Assembly: GCA_035048485.1 (NCBI GenBank)
Contig: CM068586.1
Span: forward strand, 55,233,667 to 55,297,666
Length of the DNA stretch: 64,000 nucleotides
Direction: 5' to 3'
Origin: Pteria penguin
Lineage: Eukaryota > Mollusca > Bivalvia > Pterioida > Pteriidae
The translations under genes and the position numbers were made by a program. Every line of letters starts with the position of its first letter. Positions within the stretch are counted from its first letter, which is position 1. The notes below the pieces were generated by a model. The model worked only from the letters and a program-made list of their open reading frames with translations, was not told the origin of the DNA and did no database searches. This document shows, in pieces, positions 57,152 through 64,000 of this stretch.

Positions 57152-58142
57152 GTAAGTGTATTGTTTGTAATAATTTATTGTTTATTTTGTTATCTGCACG
57201 CGGAAATTCAAAGTGGTGTTAGAGATCCTTCTTTGTAAGTATTTTTGATGTATATTTCCATTTAACATATATTAAAAGTTTACTGGCGAAGTTTGTCTTT
57301 TCTATTTACTTACTTACATGTACATAGTACGTATTACTTCAACCATTTATCAAATTTTAATTTATTTTCTATAAATAGCGAGGAACCAGCGACAACAACA
57401 GTGGAAAAAATGCTGATAGATTTCGGCTTGATCTCCCATCATACCATCTGTCCCACCATGACATCATTGTTCTTGGTACGTTAAACCTATAATACTTTAT
57501 CCTAGAATACCCATTGATAAATATAGTACATTAAATTCAGTTTCACTTTTTTGCAGTGGACTGCACGGTTTTTAAAACTTGATTCGCGCCACTCTATTTT
57601 TTTTCACTTATATGGTGGCGCCGTCTTCTTGGTGCAGGGTCCTCGACATTTAACCTAAGCAAAATCGTGCTAACGAATAACGCGACACAGGGCCTCCTGT
57701 ATAAACGGTTTCACCCGAAAGACAGAAATTGATTTAGAAGGCAAGAATTCTCCGCAGAAAAATGCAATCCGACAACAGGAAGCTAACAAACTGACTTGGA
57801 AGCCCAAGGTGCCAATACTGGACAACCTGCCCTTATTTCAACTTTGGTAATTCACTTTGCAACATAGTTTTACAGTAAGAAGATCTCGAGTTCGAGTCCC
57901 AAATTGTGCATTTACCATTCCCGCTATAATATTTGGCTTCTCAATTGTTAATGCATCATTTGTATTTCAAATTTATTGAGCCGATAATTTAATATTTCAA
58001 ATCTACACATGCTGTGAGTTAAATACTCCATGCCGAAAAATTTCATTGCTAATTTATAATATTTCCATTTCAGTCAATGCTGAAAACCTTTGCCATCCAG
58101 GCAATCTACGCCATTATATTTATGAAGATATGGAGGCAAAAA
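57072..58142 (+). CDS. small membrane protein, copy 2 (three intact exons)
   Basis: Exons 57072-57151, 57379-57475 and 58074-58142 parallel copy 1 in phase, and exons 2 and 3 in exact length (97 and 69 bp). The protein begins MAYRIEILLVLLVFTITLS with a hydrophobic segment, then CEEPATTTVEKMLIDFGLI, CPTMTSLFL, and a membrane helix TFAIQAIYAIIFMKIWRQK. The fourth exon is not intact: sequence resembling copy 1 exon 4 (tttcgaaacaatga) lies at about 59,107-59,150, but with no in-phase acceptor. The gene may therefore have a different tail or be a pseudogene. Family unknown. Confidence 0.7.
57379..57475 (+). CDS. small membrane protein copy 2, exon 2
   Basis: Acceptor 'ctataaatag', donor 'gtacgt'. 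Highly similar to exon 2 of copy 1 at its ends (cgaggaacca and gtcccaccatgacatcattg). Confidence 0.85.
57600..57745 (-). repeat. degraded SINE in intron 2 of copy 2
   Basis: 'cacttatatggtggcgccgt', 'acacagggcctcctgtataa' and 'ttcacccgaaagacagaa' parallel the reverse-oriented SINE at 62943. Much decayed. Confidence 0.5.
58074..58142 (+). CDS. small membrane protein copy 2, exon 3
   Basis: Acceptor 'atttccatttcag', donor 'gtaagt'. Encodes SMLKTFAIQAIYAIIFMKIW. Confidence 0.85.
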
Positions 58143-58868
58143 GTAAGTATAAAGTACGTAACATTGCATCATACCGAATATCCATTGCGCTTTCAAAAAC
58201 TATTCGTTTTGCAACCGAATTCTGAACAGGTGCTGATCCAGAAGCTTTGTAACTAGGCTCCACCCTATACCTTTTTCCATTCTAGAAAGGATTTACCTGT
58301 CTTAGATTGTAAATTTTTACCAAAATTTCCCCCAAAAAGTCATTTTTGCCGAATCTTGGGTTGGGTTGGTACCCCCACACCTGGATCCGCACATGGACTA
58401 ATTTTTTCCACATGTACGTGCAAATGGTACTAACACGGATGTAAATGGTACTAACACGGATGTAAATGGTACTAATAATATAGATTCCGTGGGGAGGTTA
58501 AGGATATACATTTATTTATGCGCTCTAAAATATAATACTACAAATCTGAATTTATCTCTCTGTGGTTGTGTTCGCACACAACCTAATGGGATGCAAGAGT
58601 TAAGTGAAACATCAATGTCTTCAAGTTATTAATGCTAATTCTATTTTTGTTGACAAAAAATCTATATATATGTATAACCCTCGGGTTTCCAGATAGTTGC
58701 GCATATGGTTTTAGTTAATTTACATCTAATAATCTGACGTTAAAAAGCTCCATTGAGTTTGAGTCAAATTTCATATCCATTGATACTAAATAATTCTCTT
58801 CTTTCATGCTCTGAATACATACATTTCCGTTAGCTACTGAACATTTCGTTTTGTTCACACCTTTTTTT

Positions 58869-59120
58869 TCAGTTTTTCTGTAATATCATATGCATAAATT
58901 TATATAGAAGTTCATCTACATTACGCATGTCGTTCGTTTTGTTTAGTGGCATCACACCGGCAGTGGAAACCAGACAGAACAGGGCGAGAACAATTTGAAC
59001 AGCCGCGAGACCGCATATCCAACTGCTGGTTATTCCACCTGTCCAATGTGTCCAAAACCTCGCACCTAGATGTCGGACGCACTTGATAAAGGACATACAG
59101 TCTGAGACTGCAAGGAACAT
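58869..59120 (-). CDS. weak candidate minus-strand exon with membrane segment
   Basis: The minus-strand frame has WTHWTGGITSSWICGLAAVQ, then IVLALFCLVSTAGVM, a plausible membrane helix, and ends before a stop at 58869. It overlaps the decayed exon 4 region on the other strand. No splice partner was found. Composition is protein-like, but this may be chance or an inserted gene piece. Confidence 0.25.
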   Translation of the reverse strand: MFLAVSDCMSFIKCVRHLGARFWTHWTGGITSSWICGLAAVQIVLALFCLVSTAGVMPLNKTNDMRNVDELLYKFMHMILQKN

Positions 59121-59270
59121 TTCGAAACAATGAAAGAAATATCTTGATGATGCTCAAGGTTTTCAGAGATCATGCAAAATTGATGAGGAATTGGAAGAAT
59201 AGATCCATTGATCCAGTGTACATGTACTTTCCACTTTTTATGTCCATGTAGTTGTAATTTGATTTATGAG
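59085..59270 (+). pseudogene. decayed exon 4 of copy 2
   Basis: 'gcaaggaacatttcgaaaca' followed by 'atgaaagaaatatc' aligns with 'gcaagaagtatttcgaaata' and 'atgagctccatatc' of copy 1 exon 4. The matching frame reads LQGTFRNNERNIL. The upstream half and the splice site are lost and the downstream part differs. Confidence 0.5.
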
Positions 59271-59516
59271 TATAATGAACCGTAATACTTTTCAAAACAG
59301 TCACATGACTCTAGTATGATCATGAGCCTTGAGATGTGACCAAATATTTCACAATTGGTTACGGTATTCTATACATATCAATCTGCAATATGTTCTTTAT
59401 AAATTAAAAACCATTAGATTTTATGCTGTCGTCAATTTCCTTGGTGTACATCCTGAGACACCTTATGCAGTAGAACCTGAGAATCTCAAGTAATTATGTC
59501 CTCGGATCAACAGATC

Positions 59517-59765
59517 GGGAGGCATATTGTTTTTGTCCTGTCTGTCTGTTTGTTTGTCTGTCGTCAACTTCAAACCTTGGCCATAACTTTTGACCATGAG
59601 GAATACCGTAGACACTTCAGATTTCACATGCGTCCTCATGTAATGAAGTCCTTTCAAAGGACACCAAGGTCGATCACCTTCTGACCTTGGCAAAAACCTT
59701 CATGCTAAAAATAACTTCTTCTGACTTTGTTGCCACTGGGGGCATAGTGTTTCACAAACACATCG
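59517..59765 (+). repeat. dispersed repeat family B
   Basis: It begins ggcatattgtttttgtcctg, continues 'ccataacttttgaccatgag', 'aatgaagtcctttcaaagga', and ends 'ttgccactgggggcatagtg' with 'tttcacaaacaca'. Fuller than the copy at 28657. Confidence 0.8.
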
Positions 59766-60912
59766 TGCTTTCATTTCGAAATCTTTGCAATTTATTTCCT
59801 TAATATATTCTTCTTCTTCTTCCATTAGAATGAAAAATCACATCTGTGGCATCATCTCACTGAGACAAACATCATCTTTTGTATACACCGAACCACGGGT
59901 TTTGTGCAATGAAAATCATGTGATAAAGATATATCTTTTTTACAATTATTTTATTATTATAATATAGCTGCACTAAATTTTGGACCAAACGCTCTTATAA
60001 CAAAGAAATGGTGATATACATCAATCAAAATGAAGTGAAAATGCGAAAACATGTACAAAATGTATTATACTAAGAAATGACAAGAAGCCCTCCGAAAGGG
60101 AGGTATGAAATAGATAAGTTACAAGAAGCATGTAGTATATCAAGTGTTTCTTGTTACTTACTCATGTATTGTATGTTATATGAATTTATGAAATCTATAG
60201 AAATGTAACAGAAACATGAAAAAATACAGAAATATGAAAAATTGCTTCAAAATTTGGTTCATTGTTGAAATGATATAATATTATTTTTAAAATTTCCCTC
60301 TTACTCTTCACAGAGCAAAAAATTCCATATATATGTCATCTCTCAAAAAAAATTTCACGAAAAAGTAATTTTTTGTTGTCCTCCCAATCCAAAGAGCATT
60401 TTGCATTTTTTGAAATCTAAATGCAGCAAATGAAACACTCATAAAGTACAACCAAATGTGATATATCACTTATTTTACTACATGTATGAAAAACCTATCT
60501 TTGCTTCTCTTGAATCTCAAATGTTAATACTTTATTTACAAGAAATATTGTGTGACTTAAAAGCTTAATATAAAACTAAACATTAAATTGTAGTAATTTT
60601 CAAATAGTATAATGCAGACTAGTCTTCAAAATTAACAATGGATTTTTTGAAAAATCTACACTAAATGAAAGACTAAATATGGTTTAATGCTACTACAGGA
60701 TTATTTCCCTTATATGGTGGTGCCACCTGCCTGGTCTGGTGCTTAATAGATAGTAAACTATATAATGGACCCACCAAAAGTAATGAGGTTTTTTCTTTCA
60801 TACCAATGTCTACTGTCTCAATTAAAACTCGTTCTCTACACTAAATAGTCCAAGTGTATGTGGCGTATCTTCTTATGTATTTACATTAAGTGAGTCTACG
60901 CCAGCCAAACAT
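59766..60912. other. gene-free AT-rich stretch
   Basis: Probably the 3' flank of the minus-strand gene whose last exon ends at 60913. A 'tttatt' (AATAAA on the minus strand) lies at about 60531. Nothing else supported. Confidence 0.45.
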
Positions 60913-61146
60913 TCAATTCTTTCGTTCAGTACTAGCCGATTTTATATCATGCTGTATATATCCTAGCCAAAAACAGATCTCCAAAATATCGTTACGGTCA
61001 GAATTATCCATGAAATCATAGGGTCTGCTGTACAGAATTACTGATTTCTTGTCTTCATCCTTCGTGTTCTGGTCTTCATCATCGGTGTCGACATCCTGCA
61101 GGTTTCTGCATTTTGCCAAAGTGACCTCAAGTACTGTAAATATCAC
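60913..61146 (-). CDS. last exon of an unrecognised gene
   Basis: Acceptor 'ttgttctttgtag' and then 77 codons to the stop. The peptide reads VIFTVLEVTLAKCRNLQDVD, an acidic stretch TDDEDQNTKDEDKK, then SVILYSRPYDFMDNSDRND and ILEICFWLGYIQHD. The acidic centre looks like a disordered linker between two folded parts. It joins in phase 0 to the exon at 62770-62898. I do not recognise the protein. Confidence 0.65.
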   Translation of the reverse strand: MIFTVLEVTLAKCRNLQDVDTDDEDQNTKDEDKKSVILYSRPYDFMDNSDRNDILEICFWLGYIQHDIKSASTERKN

Positions 61147-62769
61147 CTACAAAGAACAAAAACTTGTCGTTTTAAGGAATATTTCAGATAGAATCTATCA
61201 TTCCTTCTTTTTCAAACCAGTTCTGCTGCTCAGATACAAAATCTTTCTGCCTAAATTAAGACAAATTCTCTGGTCCCAAATTGATGTCAAGTATTCAACT
61301 GCACAATACGTTTTCAAGAACTTTCATCCCTTTAGAACATGTTAAAAATGGAAATACGAATTTACAGTATCTAAAGCTGTTTTGTTGATTTAATGTGCGT
61401 TACCCTCACTTCTCATCACCAAAAATTTACTATTCTAAAAAATTTAAATAAAATGAACGTAGTTGCCATATACTTTTGTTTTGTCATAGCTAACGTATAT
61501 GAATTTACCTAAGAAGTTTCCCTAGACCACAAAATAAAATGGATTTAATGTTGAAGATAGGCAAATTCTGATAGCAAAGTCAGCAATTTTCACTGTAAGT
61601 AAAACCTGTGTTTAATATTATGTCATCAGTGATGGTTTCATGTAAGTTTAAAAGGAATATTTTAGGTCACAGGAGTGTATTCAAAATGAAAATTATATAT
61701 AGGATAAAAATGAAAGGCCAAAAATAACAAAAATGGTGAATTAAGAGTTCCTTATGGCTTTTTTTTACATTAAGACATTTTTATACAGAACTGCACCTTT
61801 AAAGATAGCTTTAGCTCTTGTCTAACCACTGGCAACAATCTACAATAAGTTAGTACAGAATTTTAACAAAGGACAATCCCTATCAAAATAATAAAAGTGA
61901 GACAGCATCTGACCATGAAGACCTAAATGCAATAAAGTGCCATATGATATGATACCGTATCTAGTTACGACAAAACAAGTCTGGTTCGTTCATGTGTGTA
62001 TTGGTAGCCATTAATTAATTTTTGATTTGTTGTGACACGAAGTGAGGTAAAGCCATGGTCACCTACGTTAATAATGGTGACAGGTGACCACAGTTATAAC
62101 AGTCAATCAGAACAGCTCAAGAAACTACAAAAGTAAATGACATCTACACATAGCTAGCTGGCTCCCACTAATTTTGGAACCTGTTTAACTATGTTCATTC
62201 CACGTATCTCCGTCTGCTTCAGAAATATACTGAGCATGAGCAACGCCAACGTAGCATATGCCCCCCCCCCCCTCGGTTATATTTGTAAAGTGCGCATAAC
62301 TCGCATAACCACATTAGAGGTCATCTGCTCCTCATAATCACCCACAATCAAAATTTTTCCATTTAAAAGTGTGTAATGATTAACAATAACAGATATGTCA
62401 CTTGTCTTCATTTAATTTAGACATCAGTATTAACTGACACAAAACAAAATCAAAATAAGACAGTTATCCTAATGATAACTTATTATTAACTTGACCTAGA
62501 TATCTCTGAGATTTATCTGTATAAATATCTTTATTGGTTACAGAGATAATGAGCAGAAACTGTAAATGGACTGACCAACAAATCCACCTATCCTTAACAA
62601 CAAAACAATATGCCTCTTCTTCTTTCAAGAGGGGTATAATAAACAATAATATAAAGTATAAATCAACTAGGTAAAAAAATGAAAACAGACACAACAGTAT
62701 ATCGTACATATGCTTAATAAACAAACATAAAATTACCATTGTTCCAATACAAATAAGACCAGAAATTAC
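61147..62769 (-). other. intron of the unrecognised minus-strand gene
   Basis: AT-rich, no supported exon. A hydrophobic minus-strand frame running on from the exon at 62770 to about 62464 is read-through into this intron past the donor gtaatt. Confidence 0.5.
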
Positions 62770-62898
62770 CGGTCTAAAACATGATGTCTTCCTCTCCAAT
62801 AAGAGTTCTATTCCATGCTCGCCAACAATGCTGTCTGGTATATGTCCTATATGGAAGTTGTCTTTATAGTCAATGAATATAGCTCGCTGCTGTTTTAT
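62770..62898 (-). CDS. internal exon of an unrecognised gene
   Basis: Acceptor 'ggttcttacgtag' and donor 'gtaattt' enclose 129 bp, exactly 43 codons in phase 0. The peptide reads IKQQRAIFIDYKDNFHIGHI, then PDSIVGEHGIELLLERKTSC. The frame is clean and protein-like, with mixed charged and hydrophobic residues suggesting a globular domain. It connects to the exon at 60913-61146 without a frame shift. Family unknown. Confidence 0.65.
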
Positions 62899-62942
62899 CT
62901 ACGTAAGAACCAGGAAATTTTTTTAAAATACATTGTTTGTTT

Positions 62943-63165
62943 GTATGTTTGATTATTGTTTTACGTCACTCCACGATTATTTCACGTATATGGTGACGGC
63001 ATCTGCCTGATGCATTGCATACAAATTTAGACCTTTGCAACGGACCCACCCGAAGCAGTGAGGGATCTTTTACGTGCCACGCCTACCGTGACACGGGACT
63101 TCGGTTTTTACTGTTTCATCCGAAAGACAGAACACCGGTGTGCCCCGGGCGGCAGTCGAACCCGT
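62943..63165 (-). repeat. tRNA-derived SINE, minus strand, head truncated
   Basis: 'ttgattattgttttacgtca' (tail), 'ttcacgtatatggtgacggc', 'acccgaagcagtgagggatc' and 'catccgaaagacagaacacc' are the complement of the SINE at 15205. It stops at the B box 'gcagtcgaacccg', so the A box is missing. Confidence 0.8.
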
Positions 63166-63312
63166 AAAATACATTGTAGATATCTGTATGCAACAAAATT
63201 ATTAATTACAACCTCCCTTATTTTTAATTACAACCTCCCTTATTTTTATTACTTAATACAAGATGACAGGTATCACTAGCTGTTTTTGAATATTTCACAA
63301 CCTAGACTATTC

Positions 63313-63862
63313 CAGTGCTTCAAGCACCTTTTCCAAAAAAATTTAGGACAAAACTAAGGACAATTTTAAGCTTTTTTAGGATGCTTTAAGGACATTTTGA
63401 AAAAAAACTAAGATTTTTTTAGGATCTTTTACTCACCTAAAAGCAGAAAATAATTATTTGCTTACAGACAGCTTTCATCCCAGTCTTCGAATCTGCTGAG
63501 TCTTGCATTAGGAAACATTGTCATCTTACTGTAGCACCCTCATGGTTGCTCCCATAATGCAGGCCATCAACAGATATGATAAAGGGGGTGAGAGCTCTGG
63601 AAATGGAAACTGAGAAGAGCTTTATATCAATTCAATTATAGAATTTAAAAATAACATTTGTATAGTGCCTTTAAAAATATCACTATCTCTGACAAAATTT
63701 GAGCTTATCGATTACAGTCATTAACAAAAAATTAGGATTTTGGTCTAAAATCTAGGACAATTTTAGAATTTTCCCATACCCTCCACTGAAAGGATTTTAA
63801 CTTTTTAGGATTTTAGCTAAATGTAAAAAAAATTAGGATTTTAGGACATACTTGAAGCACTG
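63313..63862. mobile_element. 550-bp inverted-repeat element
   Basis: The left end cagtgcttcaag and right end cttgaagcactg are complements (the right end being 'acttgaagcactg'). Repeated 'tttaggaca' and 'ttaggattt' motifs lie inside both ends. CAGTG ends are typical of hAT-like MITEs. A clear target duplication was not found. Confidence 0.7.
63530..63596 (-). CDS. candidate exon inside a TIR element
   Basis: Acceptor 'ccatttccag' and donor 'gtaaga' bracket 67 bp reading ALTPFIISVDGLHYGSNHEG-AT. It ends in phase 0, joining the exon at 62898 directly. It lies inside a 550-bp inverted-repeat element (63313-63862), so it is either an exonised transposon piece or a chance match. Confidence 0.35.
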
Positions 63863-64000
63863 CCATTCCTTTCGATACCCATTAAAATCACTTCACACCT
63901 AATGATTGCAGTACACGCTAAACATTTTTTTTTAAATGGTTACCATGGAAGCCATATTTCAGAATGTAAAACACTGTGGTGGTGAAGGTATGAGCCGACC

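Noticed and set aside
62464..62769. Hydrophobic multi-helix protein on the minus strand
   Set aside because: It is read-through of the exon at 62770 past a good donor (gtaattt) into an AT-rich intron; the T-rich sequence gives Phe, Leu and Ile.

Overview
This window is nuclear DNA from an animal, most likely a bivalve mollusc. Genes are split by GT-AG introns, non-coding DNA is AT-rich, and the sequence is full of microsatellites, tRNA-derived SINEs, small inverted-repeat transposons and retrotransposon fragments. The bivalve assignment is an inference: the cysteine-rich receptor exons, the SINE type and a dispersed repeat reading 'gtgcaccagatgcgcatt' look molluscan to me, but I could not search a database. 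There are no bacterial operons and no CRISPR array.

Four protein-coding loci can be assembled by hand from splice sites with matching codon phase. (1) About 21.3-11.2 kb, minus strand: a receptor-like gene with cysteine-rich extracellular exons, a Ser/Thr stalk, one membrane helix with an Arg/Lys-rich inner flank, two 69-bp linker exons, and a large last exon encoding a STAND-type P-loop NTPase. Its 5' end was not found. (2) 40.58-48.16 kb, plus strand: a complete six-exon ribosomal protein L7 gene (RPL7), 244 residues, with a pyrimidine-rich start region and a polyA signal. (3) 52.23-53.84 kb and 57.07-58.14 kb, plus strand: two tandem copies of an unrecognised small membrane-protein gene. 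The first is complete in four exons (154 residues); the second keeps three exons and a decayed fourth. Both share a promoter block with a TGACGTCA site. (4) 63.6-60.9 kb, minus strand: the 3' exons of an unrecognised gene that runs off the right edge.

The rest is mostly repeats. 0-10 kb: a 46-bp tandem array, reverse-transcriptase fragments including an inverted pair, a LINE 3' end and a 103-bp hairpin inside an (AT)n tract. 17.0-18.7 kb: four near-identical 386-bp units, each carrying a tRNA-like Pol III promoter, inside an intron of gene 1. 19.5-20.5 kb: a 35-bp tandem array split by a SINE. 22.8-27.1 kb: two oppositely oriented transposons with the same inverted ends, each built of arrays of about 21-bp palindromic boxes around a decayed integrase-like reading frame. 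33.5-39.5 kb: two inverted copies of a 1.08-kb inverted-repeat element, one split by a 3.8-kb LINE carrying a PHD finger, endonuclease and reverse transcriptase. The introns of RPL7 hold four separate inverted-repeat elements.

The most unusual items are the palindromic-box transposon pair, the receptor-STAND gene made of phase-1 symmetric exons, the tRNA-like 386-bp array, and the duplicated small membrane-protein genes with a conserved promoter.
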